This document shows positions 1 to 25,925 of a stretch of DNA of 64,000 bases, piece after piece. Within the stretch, counting starts at the first letter, position 1. Each line of letters opens with the position of its first letter. Origin of the DNA: Rallus limicola (Eukaryota; Chordata; Aves; Gruiformes; Rallidae); assembly GCA_022605955.1 (NCBI GenBank), contig JAKCOZ010000007.1:17466001-17530000 (forward strand), read 5' to 3'. The position numbers and the translations under genes are program-made. Under the pieces are notes generated by a model. It saw only the letters and a program-made list of their open reading frames with translations, made no database searches and had not been told where the DNA came from.

Positions 1-14517
<14,517 letters not shown>

Positions 14518-15253
14518 GGGGCAATCCCAAAGATGAATACCAGCTAGGCAATACTCTCAGTTGACTGAGAGTAGCCCTGCAGAAAAAGACTTGAGGATAC
14601 CAGCAGATGAAAAAGTGACTATGTGTCAAAAATGTGCACTTGCAGCCCAAAAAGCCAACTGTATCCTGGGCTGCATCACATGAAGTGTGGCCGGCAGGTC
14701 AAGGGAGGTCATTCTTCCCCTCCACTCTTATGAGACCCCACCTGGAGTACTGTGTTCAGCTCTGGGGTCCCCAGCAGGACAAGGACATGGGTCTGTTTGA
14801 GGAAGCCCAGAGGAAGGCAACAGAGATGATCTGAGGGCTGCAGCACCTCTCCTATGAAGACAGACTAAGAGAGTTGGGCTTGTTCAACCTGGAGAAAAGA
14901 AACCTGTTGCAACCTTCTGAAACCTAAAAGGGGGCCTACAGGAAAAATGGGAAGTCTTTATCACAGAGTGTAGTGATAGGACAATGGGTAATGGTTTTAA
15001 ACTGAAGGAGCCTAGATTTAAGTTACATGTTAAGAAGAAATTCTTTACTATGAGGTGGTGAGGCCCTGGCACAGGTTGCCCAGAGAGACTGTGGATGTCC
15101 TCTCCCTGGCAGTGTTCAAAGCCAGGTTGGATGGGGCTTTGGGAAACCTGGTCTAGTGGACGGTATCCCTGCTCATGTCAAGGGGGGTTGAACTAGGTGT
15201 TCTTCCAACCCAAACCAATCTATGGTTCTAGAGTGATTTTACTATTCTGTGAT
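14518..15253 (+). mobile_element. CR1 LINE, 5'-truncated, + strand
   Basis: The 3' portion of a CR1 non-LTR retrotransposon. It starts in the C-terminal part of the reverse transcriptase frame: a remnant at 14634-14834 includes RPHLEYCVQLWGPQ, a typical CR1 block. It runs through the 3' UTR phrases (GGTTGCCCAGAGA, AGGTTGGATGGGGC) to a degenerate ATTCTRTG-type terminus near 15250. Several indels break the frame. It looks older than the copies at 16.4 and 21.1 kb because of its many differences from them. Confidence 0.9.
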
Positions 15254-16368
15254 GGCACTAGCTTCATTATCCTTTCCCTTGAAGCCAAAGGAAATTTTGC
15301 ATATTTTAATTAATAAAAACAATCTTTTTCAGATATTTTGCTTAGTATTTACTTCTATCAAAGGCAGTTCAAAGTATGTAGGATCCCAACCAAATTTATT
15401 TAACAGGAGACAGAACTATAGATTCAAACTTATGGCTCTGTAATCAGAGGACAGAATTATAACTCTGTTAAAATTAATGATCTATTCCATTTAAGGACAA
15501 AGTGGACTACTAAATTACTTAGTAAAATGCTGCAGGAATGGTAACTTAATACTCTTTCCTAAACAAAACACTTTATTTCACAATGGGAGCTAATCATGTG
15601 GACTTTATCCTGGTTACTTCTGGAATCCAATTTATTCCATCTGGTGCATGTCAGTCAATTCTTAATTGTTCTACAATTATATCAATCATCTCAGATGGAG
15701 TAAGTTAAGCTCAAAAGCAATGCTATTTTGTAATTAATAGATACAATTTGTGTCTTTTTTTTTCTTTTATTTCTTTTTAATGTGAAATGAGAGCATAGGC
15801 TTTGCTTGAATTTAGGCTAACAATATGAGTCAAAAATTATTCCCATTCTGACTTGCGCTGATGTGAAAAAATAGAGACAATTATTTTAGGCATGATTAGC
15901 ATTATAATTAGCTCTATGGTGTAGCCCAGATCACTCAAAAAAGTTTGTGGTCAAAATTGTCAGCATCTGTAGCAGAGCAAGAAAATGTGATAAACTTAAA
16001 AAACCCCAAAAACAACCTATGTAAAAAATCTGCAGGGGAGGGGATTTCCTTAGTCTAAGCAGAAGGCTGAAGGTAGGGCTTAGTATATCTATGCAAGTAA
16101 AAGTGACTTCTATGTGGAGGGAATTGATCAGATTTTACACATCCACTGGGGAAAGGGCAAGACATTATTTGCTGAGTATGTGGCAAAGAAGATTTGTTTA
16201 GATGTTGGGAAAAGTTTTTTAAGAATAAGAGCACTGAGTAGGATTTAAAGCTATTATAAAGGCTCATTGCTAGATACTTTGAAGAATGCAGTAAAGGAGT
16301 ATCAGTGTGGGGTGATCTAGGTAACTCTTCTGCCCTGTCATAATCTATAGAAATATACCTCTCAAGAT
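15254..16368. other. Unannotated intron 3 sequence
   Basis: AT-rich sequence between two CR1 copies. The short open frames (15249-15443, 16055-16267) are unrecognised. I see no RNA gene or further repeat. Confidence 0.6.
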
Positions 16369-17245
16369 AATCATAGAATCATAGAATGGTCTGGGTTGCA
16401 AGGAACCCCAAGTATCATAGAGCTCCAATCCCCCTGCCACAGGCAGGGACACCAACTTCAGGCCAGATCTACACAAGGTTGCCCAGGGCCCCATCCAGCC
16501 TGGCCTTGAACACCTCCAGGGATGGGGCATCCACCACCTCTCTGGGCAGCCAGTTCCAGCACCTCACTACTCTCTCTGTGAAAAATTTCCCCCTAATATC
16601 TAATCTGAACCTTCCTTCCTTTAGCTTTAGTCCATTCACCCTTGTCCTGCCATTTTCTACCCTTTTAAAAAGTTGATTCCCCTCCTGTTTGTATGCTCCC
16701 TTCAGGTACTGGGAGGCTGCAATGAGGTCCCCCTCAGCCTTCTCTTCTCCAGGCTGAACAAGCCCAGTTCTCTCAACCTCTCTTTGTAGGGGAGGTGCTC
16801 CAGCACTCTAATCATCTTCGTGGCCCTCTGAATCCTCTCCAACAGTTCTACATCTTCCTTGTATTGGGGCTCCCCAATCTAGACACAGTACTCCAGATAG
16901 GGCCTCACGAGAGCAGAGTAGAGAGGGACAATCACCTCCCTGTCCCTGCTGGTCACCCCTCTCCTGATGGAGCCCAGGATACCATTGGCCTTCCAAGCTG
17001 TAAGCGCACACTGCTGGCTCATGTTAAGTTTCTCATCCACCATGACACCCAGGTCCTTCTCAGCAGGGCTACTCTCAAGGAGCTCTTCTCCCAGTCTGTA
17101 TCTATGTCTGGGATTCTTCCGGCCCAAGTGCAGCGCCTTACACATGGCAGTGTTGAACCTCATTAGGTTCACCTGGGCCCACCTTTCCAGCCTGTCAAGA
17201 TCCCTCTGGATGGCAATGACCCGAGTTGGTGTCTGTGGACAGTTT
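16369..17245 (-). mobile_element. CR1 LINE (CR1-F-like), 5'-truncated, - strand
   Basis: Its 3' end is at the low coordinate: AATCATAGAATCATAGAATGG at 16369 onwards is the complement of the CR1 octamer terminus. Reading back on the - strand, the 3' UTR is followed by the C-terminal reverse transcriptase frame (16879-17283, -) with [24 protein letters not shown] and RPYLEYCV, all familiar CR1 blocks. Over the first roughly 260 bp from the 3' end it differs from the 21.1-kb copy at only a handful of positions, so both are young members of one subfamily. CR1 homology becomes unclear after about 17213, and the exact 5' truncation point is uncertain by about 30 bp. Confidence 0.93.
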
Positions 17246-18278
17246 AGGGTAGCGGTGTTAAAAAAATGAAATGGTGAGTACAATCAACTCAGACTCTTAT
17301 TAACTTTGGCAGGAGCAGTATTCCTTGGGATGTCCCTGGCTTTTCTTCCCAGTCAGTGTGTAGGGACATAGAAAATGGGGGACCCCAGTGGAGGCTCCAA
17401 GGTGGCTGACAGCAGTTCCTCAGAATGTGCAGGTGGGATTTTAATGTTCAACTGTGTGACATCAAGTGGGAAGCAATGCTGTTTTTCCTCTTCACTCTTG
17501 ATAGAGATTAGGCATCTGTTACAGATAAGATTCATGCGCTTCTGTTTTGTGGATGGATTTTTAATTGAACACAAATCATTACCTTTCACAGAAACACATC
17601 CTTCATTGAGGACAATGTGAGAGTGATAACAGTATATTTCTTTATTGCTGGACATAGTGCTTGCATTCATGTCCAACTCAGCTGAGAATTTCTTCCCACA
17701 CACCTCTGATTCATGTCAGATGCTTTTGGTCAGGATCTCTCTTGGGCCTTGGGAGACTACACACCCATTATCTTCTTGTTCTCCCTACTACTATATGTCC
17801 ATTTGCTTCAGTAGATGCTATGAGCTGCTAGTAGCTGTGATATGCACAACAATGGATCACAGTAAAGCAGTGGATGTAGCTGTAGGCATTCTGCAATTTC
17901 TAGGCATTACAAATTACTAGGTTTATAGGAGTAGTTAAATATAATCTCTTCCTAGCGTGTGCACTAATAAAATTCAACTTGCAGAAATTAAATCCAGTGA
18001 AAAGATTGTTTCATTTCTTTGAGGTTTAGACCCTCTTGCCTCCTCCTTCTTCCACAATATTTTTTAATTGCAAAAGGGTTTAAAGCAGTGTTGTTTCAAA
18101 AGTAATGTTCCAGAATCTTGTCTGACAAGGAAAAAAAAGGAGGAATGCTAATTAAACACCATTTCAGTAAATAGAATTAAGCTAATGTAAAGGCAAAGGA
18201 AAAGAGACTAAATATAAATTTTAATTCTTTTGTCATTTAATCCAGTTAATTCTCTTGGTCTTCTTTCTTTCTTTGCAG
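17246..18278. other. Unannotated intron 3 sequence
   Basis: Short overlapping open frames occur on both strands (17353-17703 -, 17375-17620 +, 17645-17920 +) but none shows a domain or repeat signature I know. It is slightly less AT-rich up to 17.9 kb, then AT-rich. It ends at a strong candidate splice acceptor, which is listed separately. Confidence 0.55.
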
Positions 18279-18407
18279 GAGCTCTCAGGCGTAATAGAGG
18301 TTTTTTTAAAAAATAAAACCAAACAAGTGCTTAGAACCCAGTCGCTTCTTTTTCTAATTCTTGTGCCCTTTCAAACAACAGAGGTTCCACTGAAATGTAT
18401 TTGCTAA
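18279..18407 (+). other. Candidate cryptic or alternative exon, in frame with NKAIN3 exon 3
   Basis: A long pyrimidine tract ending TTTCTTTGCAG at 18268-18278 is one of the best acceptor-like sites in intron 3. If exon 3 (phase 0) were spliced to 18279, 42 codons would be read before the TAA at 18405-18407, giving a shortened NKAIN3 C-terminus unlike the family's next exon. An open run of 42 codons is well within chance, and no clear polyadenylation signal just after the stop was identified. This is an inference only and may be a decoy site. Confidence 0.15.
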
Positions 18408-19772
18408 AATATGAACTCCTAATATGACCTTCCTTATGCAAGTTGCTCCTCCCATCCTGCTGCTCTCTCACCATAAAGAGAAATAATCTCCAGGTTCAAT
18501 TGTATTTAATACTTTTCCATAATGTTCTGTTCAAACAGCAACCTTTTGAATTTTTAATTACTTTGGCAATAAACCTGGAAACCAATTTACTGTGAAGTTA
18601 TGCGGTGTAATATTAAACAGAAACAACACTTCAGAGCCTCAAAATAATAGCTGTGACCGGGACTGGTATTAGGTTCTGTTAATCATAGATTCAGCATGTT
18701 GGTGGTGTGCCTTTCAATGGTATTTGCACACAGCATTTTTGGTGGGCTTTTCAATGGTATTTGCACACAATATTTTTTGATGTTGTGCTAGGCTGACATC
18801 AGTAAGTGCAGGAGCAGAAACTGCACGTGGTACTTTCTATTTAGAATACAATGAATGTTTCCATGAAAAGTTATAAAATGATTAGTCACAAACTGTAAAT
18901 TCATAATGGTGAAGCTATGGAAAAATGCATTATCTTTTTATTTGCAATTTACATTTCCCAGACAAAAAAGGAATAGCTACACATTCGTGCTTGCCATTTG
19001 AAAATAAAACTTGACGAATGCTACCTGCAGAGTGCTTAAGAAGATGACTTACTGCTCCTGTAAAACAAAAAAGACAAATTAAAGAGCAGAAAAGAATTAA
19101 TCTGTCACTACTCTAACACAGAAATCAGTGCACATTCCCCTAGTTCAAAAATTTTCAGCAATGAACTATCCTCCAAGACTTCTACTTCAGCTGAGGAGAT
19201 TTTGTGGCTGGTTTTTGATGTTCCAGATTTCATGTACACAAAGTAATTTATTTTACTGGGTAAAGCTGTAGCATCTTGTAAGTTTTAATGAAATATACGC
19301 TTACTCCTGGAAGGAGAATTAAAATGCAGCTAGCTTGATGGTACAATTTGAGCATAAGGTCATTCTGGAAAAAAAAATATTATATGGAACAAATGGGACA
19401 CAGATATAAATGCCACTGAAACTGCAGAATGTGTCATCATGATGTTAATTAGTTTGTTTAGGTGATATGATCACATTGCTGAACAACTTAATCAGGAGCA
19501 CATTCCAGATGGTGCAAAAATTGTATTTCATATCCTTTCAGGTGACATTTACAGTGGTTCATAACATTATATACAATCAGCACCATTAAAATATGTTTTT
19601 CATAGAGAATTGATGTCCTTTTATAACTCCTTGATGCTAAATTGTAAGGTTGGCATTTGGAGTGCAGGCCACCATCATCTTCATTGGTTTAAATAACTGA
19701 GATGGTATCTTTGTGGATTTTTATTTTTTAAATAATCTACTGAATCCATGTTTGACTTTGGGAATGATGGGT
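18408..19772. other. Unannotated intron 3 sequence
   Basis: AT-rich sequence up to the LTR insertion. Apart from the 36-bp duplication near 18.7 kb I see no repeat, RNA gene or convincing coding frame. Confidence 0.55.
18711..18772. repeat. Imperfect tandem duplication, unit about 36 bp
   Basis: Two copies of a unit containing TTTCAATGGTATTTGCACACA follow one another, the first from 18711 and the second from 18747. They differ by a few bases after the shared core. Confidence 0.8.
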
Positions 19773-19777
19773 GTGAT
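19773..19777. repeat. Left target-site duplication (GTGAT)
   Basis: GTGAT directly precedes the LTR terminus TGTCATGG and is repeated exactly after the other terminus at 20310-20314. A 5-bp duplication is the size expected of ERVL-type integrations. Confidence 0.85.
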
Positions 19778-20309
19778 TGTCATGGTTTAATCCTGGATGG
19801 CAGCTAAACGCCACACAGCTGCTCACTCACTCTCCCTCCAGTAGCATGGGGCAAGAGAATTGGAAGAGTAAAAGTGAGAAGATTTTTGAGATACAAGTAG
19901 TTTGGTAATTTATAATAATAATAATAGTAGTAGAAATGAAAGGAACATGACAAAAAGAGAGAGAAATAAAGGAAGACAAGTGGTACAAATGAAAAAACAA
20001 TGGCCAACCAGTCCCTAAGCAGTACCTCCCTGGCCAACCCCCTAGTTTTATTGCTGAGCATGATATCATACATTATGGGATACCCTTTGGTCAGTTGAGG
20101 TCAGTTGTCCCGGCTGTGTCCCCTCCCAACTCCTTGTGCTGGCTCACTGATGGGGTGAGAAGCAGAAAAGGCCTGGGCTCTGTGTAACTGTTCAGCAGTA
20201 ATGGAAACATCCCTGTGTTACCCACACTGCTTTCAGCACAACTCCAAAGCATGACCCTCTGCTGGCTACTATGAAGTGAATTAACTTTGCCCCAGCCAAC
20301 ACCATCACA
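19778..20309 (-). mobile_element. Solo LTR of an avian endogenous retrovirus (ERVL-like), complete
   Basis: A 532-bp element with TG…CA ends: TGTCATGGTTT at 19778 and ACCATCACA ending at 20309, forming a short imperfect terminal inverted repeat, flanked by identical GTGAT duplications. The body matches a common avian LTR as I recall it: the - strand reads from TGTGATGGTGTTGGCTGGGG through a CCAAAGGGTATCCCAT block and an ATT-rich tract to ATTAAACCATGACA. Orientation is set by that recalled sense strand. The expected TATA-box position, near 20050-20060 on the - strand, looks altered to AGCAATAAAAC. No internal gag, pol or env sequence flanks it, so it is a solo LTR left by recombination between two LTRs. 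Open frames inside it (19804-20073, 20091-20366, both -) are incidental. Confidence 0.88.
19912..19933. repeat. (AAT)n / (AGT)n tract inside the solo LTR
   Basis: A run of ATA/ATAG triplets within the LTR. It corresponds to the ATT-rich segment usual in this LTR family and is not an independent insertion. Confidence 0.75.
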
Positions 20310-20314
20310 GTGAT
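20310..20314. repeat. Right target-site duplication (GTGAT)
   Basis: Exact copy of the GTGAT at 19773-19777, directly after the LTR's terminal CA. Confidence 0.85.
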
Positions 20315-21128
20315 ATATATGGTTATCTAACTGCTGCACAGATGGATTTATTAATACAAACATCACAATTGTGTTGAGTTCATTAGCTTCATCTTTCAGA
20401 TCTTTTTATGATCTTGAATTTTTTTTTAAAAATCGGATCCTAAAAAAATAAAAGAATGCTAAGATGCATACACAGGGGATAGGTAAGTAGCTCTAGTAGC
20501 TTGCAAAATCTCTTCAAAGATGCCTTTGACTGTAGAAAAGAAATCAGGATACAGTCCTAGTCTCAAATGGGTCCTGTGATGCAGGAGTGTGTGCCGCGAT
20601 GGCTAGTCATGCAGAGTGGGTAAATCCCCAAGTACTTACAGCATAGCTCTTCTTGAAGCCCATAACAACATTTGAGAAAGGATTTGGTATTTAGATGTAG
20701 AACAAGAGCATATAGAATAAGGAGTCAAAACATTTTTCAGAATCACAAAGAATCCATCACAATATATAAAAGCTCAATTGCAATTAATCAGCTTCTTAAA
20801 TATGTTTATTTATCATTTGTATACATTTTTTCCTGCACTGATATATTCAATGTGTATTCCTTGTGAACAGATTTGAACACTCTGTTGAAATCATGTCTCA
20901 GTCTACAATTACTCAATTAGAACAGGAGTTTGGATTTTGGTATCCCAAATCTCCAGTGCATGTTGTGACTTTTGTACTGTTGAGAGTTAGGTTTTCACTG
21001 TCGCCCGGTCCCCATACTCCCCCTTCATCCAGTTCACACACAAGGAGGCTGGTGAATAAATAGTGCTGCACCACAGGAGAGGGTCAGTGCACAAGGATGG
21101 AGAAGCTGATTTGATTACTTTGTTTATG
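20315..21128. other. Unannotated intron 3 sequence
   Basis: AT-rich sequence between the solo LTR and the 21.1-kb CR1. A more GC-rich patch lies at 20990-21100. No gene or repeat family is recognised. Confidence 0.55.
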
Positions 21129-22505
21129 AATCACAGAATCACAGAATGGCATGGGTTGGAAGGGACCCCAAGGATCATAGAGCTCCAACCCCCCTGCCAC
21201 AGGCAGGGACACCAACTTCAGGCCGGATCTACACAAGGTTGCCCAGGGCCCCATCCAGCCTGGCCTTGAACACCTCCAGGGATGGGGCATCCACCACCTC
21301 TCTGGGCAGCCTGTTCCAGCACCTCACTACTCTCTCTGTGAAAAACTTCCCCCTAATATCTAATCTGAACCTTCCTTCCTTTAGCTTTAGTCCATTCACC
21401 CTTGTCCTGCCATTTTCTACCCTTTTAAAAAGTTGATTCCCCTCCTGTTGTATGCTCCCTTCGGGTACTGAAAGGCTGCAATGAGGTCCCCTCTCAGCCT
21501 TCTCTTCTCCAGGCTGAACAAGCCCAGTTCCCCCAGCCCCTCTTTGTAGGGGAGGTGCTCCAGCCCTCTAATCATCTTCGTGGCCCTCCTCTGAATCCTC
21601 TCCCAACAGTTCTACATCTTTCTTGTATTGAGGCCCCCAGATCTGGACATAGTACTCCAGATGGAGTACTCCAGATGGCTTCACGAGGGCAGTGTAGAGA
21701 AGGACAATCACCTCCCTGTCCCTGCTGGCCACCCCTCTCCTGATGGAACCCAGGATACCATTGGCCTTCTGAGCTGCAAGAGCACCCTGCTGGCTCATTT
21801 TAAGTTTCTCATCTACCATGACACCTAAGTCCTTCTCAGCAGAGTTACTCTCAAGGAGCTCTTCTCCCAGTCTGTATCTATGTCTGGGATTCCTCTGGCC
21901 CAAGTGCAACACCTTACACTTGGCAGTGTTGAACCTCATTGGGTTCACCTGGGCCCACCTTTCTAGCCTCTCAAGATCCCTTTGGATGGTCTCCTTTCCT
22001 TCTGTGGTTTCAACCACACCACTCAGCTTGGTGTCAACTGCAAACTTGCTGAGGGCGCACTCAATTCCATCATCGATGTCATTGATAAAGATGTTAAAGA
22101 ACACCGGTCCACCCATCAAATCCACCTCTCTCCAATTTAGAGATAAGGATGTGGTGCGGGACTGTGTCAAAGGCCTTGCACAAGTCCAGGTAAATGACAT
22201 CAGTTGCCTTCCCTTTGTCTACTAATGCTGTCACTCCGTCATAGAAGGTCACCAGATTGGTGAGGCACGACCTTCCCTTGGTGAAGCCGTGCTGGCTGTC
22301 CTGGATCAGGAGCTCATTCCTCATGTGCTCCAACATGTCATCCAGGAGGATCTGTTCCATGGTCTTCCCAAGGCATAGAGGTGATGCTCACCGGCCTGTA
22401 ATTCCCCGGGTCTTCCTTGCTCCCTTTCTTATAAATGGGAGTGACATGACCCATTTTCCAGTTCCCCGGGGACCTCTCCTGACAGCCATGACTTTTCAAA
22501 TACAA
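21129..22505 (-). mobile_element. CR1 LINE (CR1-F-like) with reverse transcriptase remnant, - strand
   Basis: The longest CR1 3' copy in the window, about 1.38 kb. The 3' terminus (AATCACAGAATCACAGAATGG) is at 21129 and the 5' truncation is near 22505. On the - strand, 22094-22360 encodes [12 protein letters not shown] (residues 25-36) and the catalytic motif A region [17 protein letters not shown] (residues 54-70). The frame at 21568-22200 encodes FNIFINDID and the motif C region, where residues 53-56 read FAVD instead of the usual FADD. Between these two parts the segment that normally carries SGVPQGSVL is missing; the join is at about 22103-22118 and shifts the frame. It also holds a 14-bp tandem duplication at 21651-21678. 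The element is inactive. Confidence 0.95.
21651..21678. repeat. 14-bp tandem duplication inside CR1
   Basis: AGTACTCCAGATGG occurs twice head to tail. The reverse complement of exactly this pair is present in the CR1 copy at 39 kb (39645-39672). The CR1 at 16.4 kb has a single copy at the corresponding place, near 16887-16900. Confidence 0.95.
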
Positions 22506-25500
22506 TAGAGGAATATGAAATTATTCACTTCAAATATGAAGTGAGGAATGGAAACTTCGAGTCGTGTTTCCAAATGTGATGTCATTCTCACAGAAATACA
22601 ATGAAAGATATTTTGATTATTTCTTTAATCGTGTTGTTGTTTATACATTGCATCAACCATATCTGCTGTCTGTCCAGCAGCTTCTAAATATTGACATGAC
22701 TAACGTCTGTGTACAGATTTTGACACTTATTAGAGGCAGTAGATTTATTTCGGTGCTAGTTTAGTGCCTGTTATGGTCAAATTTATATTTCTTTGCTGGT
22801 AATTTCTATAAGCTGTTTTCCTTTTGTTTTGTATCCCTTGTAATTATAGTTCCTACACTGACCAAGTAAAGATTTCTTCCTGTTTATGAAACAGACTGTT
22901 ATTTCATTAATATTTGCATTTAATAATATCAAGTTTTAAAACAGTTTTACTGTTTTGAGGGGAGTTTTGTACTGATTGTTAAATTTTTGGGGGGTTATTT
23001 GGTTTAGGTTTTTTTTTTTTGTTTTTTTTTTTGTCCATTTGAATACAAGGCTCGCTAGGAAAAAATAGACTTTTATATAAGCTTTTGTAATAATTTACAT
23101 GCAAGACCATCCTAGACCTTGATGAAAGTACAGAGGATTTATTGTTGGTGATAGATTCTGAAAACGTTTTTCCCAGAAATGATGATACTGAATTGCATTG
23201 GGATTTTAAGTATGCCAAATGCTACTTGATAATAATGTGACTTCAGGCTATTATGTAGATAGACATGTTAACATGGGCCTATCTATGACCTGGAAAAGAA
23301 ATACAAGCAGCAGGTGATTGCTCATCATTTCTAGTTATCATCCAGGTGACTGCACTTGCATCCTTTGGGACTTATGAACTCTGCCTTACTCAGGGGAAAG
23401 GCAAGGGAAGGTTCAAGCTTGGTTTACTTTTCATAGATCTGCACTTGACAACCAAGGTGATTTTACTAACTGCATAGAGTCTGTGCATCCAGTCAGAGGT
23501 TTCCTGGTTCTTTAGGATTTTCTAGTATCTTGGCTATGGATATGCATAACCTTAAACTTTCTGAATTGACATCTGCATTAAGTGACTTTTCTCCAGGGAT
23601 CTGGAGTAGGCATTTTGCCCTTTTAACTCGGGTGGGTTCACCTGAGCCTCTTTCACTGGAGTTTTCCAAAGGATATCTAGAGAAAAAAGTTTCCATTAAG
23701 ATCCTGTTAAATGGTGGGGACTATAGGGCAGTGTTCATGCCTTCCTCCCACTATTCATGTCTTTTAAAGGCTTCAGCAACCAAAACCCCTCTAATTAGTT
23801 CAATATCATACCTTGGGAAAACAGTAAATATATTTCCTACATGTCTGTGTTTTGGCAGTCTTTCCTTTTGTGGAATGCTTAATGGTTATGTTGTGTTAGT
23901 CTTTATTAGAAGAAGGCTTTTGATTCTGTAGGTCATAGGAAGTAGTCTCTTAATCTTCGCAGTTTGAATCTTGGAGCAAATTTATCTCCTAAATTTGGTT
24001 TCCATATAATTTCTTTAACTTCCATAAGGGGAATGGGGTTTGAGAACTCCTTTTCAGTGCATAAGGGAATTAGAGGGATTATTATGGTCCCTTTCTTTTC
24101 CTTGTTCAGCTGTCCTTCAGGGAAATTCCTCACTCATGTTGATGATGTGACCGAGTTTATTATTCATGAATATCAGCACTCCTTTGAACGGACTTCTTCA
24201 GTTTGGATTAATAGGGAAAGAGCAAGAGAATCCTGTTGGGGATTTGGCTGCCCTCCTGTCCTTTGCTTTGCTAGGAGGTCTATTGTCAGAGTGGCTTTAC
24301 TATAGCAGGAATAATGCTGGATCTTTTTGACCTCTTCAGTCAAAAGGGGAAGGCAGAAATGTTGGAAGTCACAGCATTGACAACAGTGTTGAGACTGTCT
24401 TCCAAGGGCAAATGATGTTTATGAATAATTCGATTGTCTCTGCGTTATAGCAGCATTGCATTCCTTGCACTTGAATTCCCTCTCTGCTTATATCTTTACA
24501 TAGCATGTAGAAGACATTTAAGATGTTGTATTGAAAGAAGCTTTCCATTGCAGGGGGAGAATATATTATACTCAACTGCTGAGAATTGCTGCTCTGCATT
24601 ACTGTGTTACTGCCATGGGTCTTGTTTCTGTGCTGTTGGAAGCAGCTTTTTTCCTTTTTTCCCCCTTTTTTTCCCCCCTCTTTTGGTAGATCAAGAGTTT
24701 CAAGTTGGATCTGGGAGTTTTTGATGAAGATTTTCCTTGTTTATCTCAAAGTTGTTTGAAGGATTGGACATTTTTTATTCTGAGACAGTTTGAGCACTCT
24801 GAGCTGCCTGCTGAATGCTCTCTAGTTCTCTTGCAAGGGGTACAGGTGTTATTCCTAAAACCCAGGTAACACTGCAGCGCATATAAGAGAGTTGATTCAT
24901 GCTACCTTTATTTTCTGTGAATTATGGATGATATTCTTACTTTTCAGCTTTATTTCATTCAGTTCAGTAGCTTCTCTTGGTTTGATCAGAAGTGACCAAA
25001 CTACTGGCCAACTTTCTCATGGCCAGTATGCCAGGGCAGGTGATTTTCCTTTTGCATCTCCTCACCTTGACTAAATTAATGTTTCTTTCTCTTTACCTGT
25101 TACCAAGGCATTCACGAGTCCGTATTTTTTCCACTTCAAAGCCGGGCTGTTGGATAAAAGACTACAGTCAGTGAAGAAAAAAATATGTATGTGTCCAGCT
25201 GTGAAGAAAACGTGCCTTCCATTAGATCTTCATCTCAAATATACTTGTACTTTGTTTAACTTCAGATTTGTTCATGCTGTTTTGGGAATACTTTCATGTG
25301 CTTGTCTACCCTAAGTTGCAACTATGGTTTGCTTCAGGGTATCTTCCACATTTACATCTTGTTTTTCACATGATGTAGTTATTTTTACTGTTAAATGTTG
25401 TAGGCATGTAGACATTGTCTATACCCTACAAACATTAGCACAGCCAGGGAAAATAGCTGTTTTGGAAAATCCATTGATATTAATTTCTTAATAATCACTC

Positions 25501-25925
25501 TTTAATGTGTATTTGTTCATATTTTCAGCTATTTTTGGTGGGATGAGTTATATATTTTATTAATAAATTTACTATCTGATGATTAGTTAAAATATACTTT
25601 TTATAATGGTTTTAAAACTGCAATTTCCTATTAAAAGCATAAATAATCTTGTGGTATCATTTTCTTTGAAAACTGCTCGTTTCACTCTGATAGAATATGC
25701 TAATGTTTGTGAAAATGTGCTTGAGACACAAATTTACCTAGTTTTAATTCATGAAAAAACCCAAATGGCTTTAGAAGTTGTCAGAGAGTTTTAAAATGTT
25801 CCTAGATGTTAGCAATGCCATTGGTATCCTAGGATTTCTTAATTCCTAAAAGTCTAAGATTATTTTTAACATCTGTAACTAAACATCTTGCTTAGACATT
25901 CCAGGATCATATTAACATTTTATTT
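22506..25925. other. Unannotated intron 3 sequence with two longer open frames
   Basis: Contains a T-rich tract at about 23010-23033. Two successive + strand open frames at 23530-23931 (133 codons) and 23964-24305 (113 codons) lie in different frames and show no domain, signal peptide or repeat motif I recognise. A 96-codon frame at 24434-24724 ends in a pyrimidine-rich stretch. All are likely chance, although this 0.8-kb segment could be an eroded repeat. Confidence 0.5.

Noticed and set aside
21568..22200. A 210-codon - strand frame as a functional protein gene
   Set aside because: It is a CR1 reverse transcriptase remnant with an internal deletion, a frame change and an altered motif C.
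23010..23033. T-rich tract as the poly(A) tail of a - strand processed pseudogene
   Set aside because: No recognisable coding or repeat body lies on the - strand beside it.
23530..24305. Two successive + strand frames of 133 and 113 codons
   Set aside because: They lie in different frames, share no recognisable motif and have no repeat or gene signature. Left as unannotated sequence.
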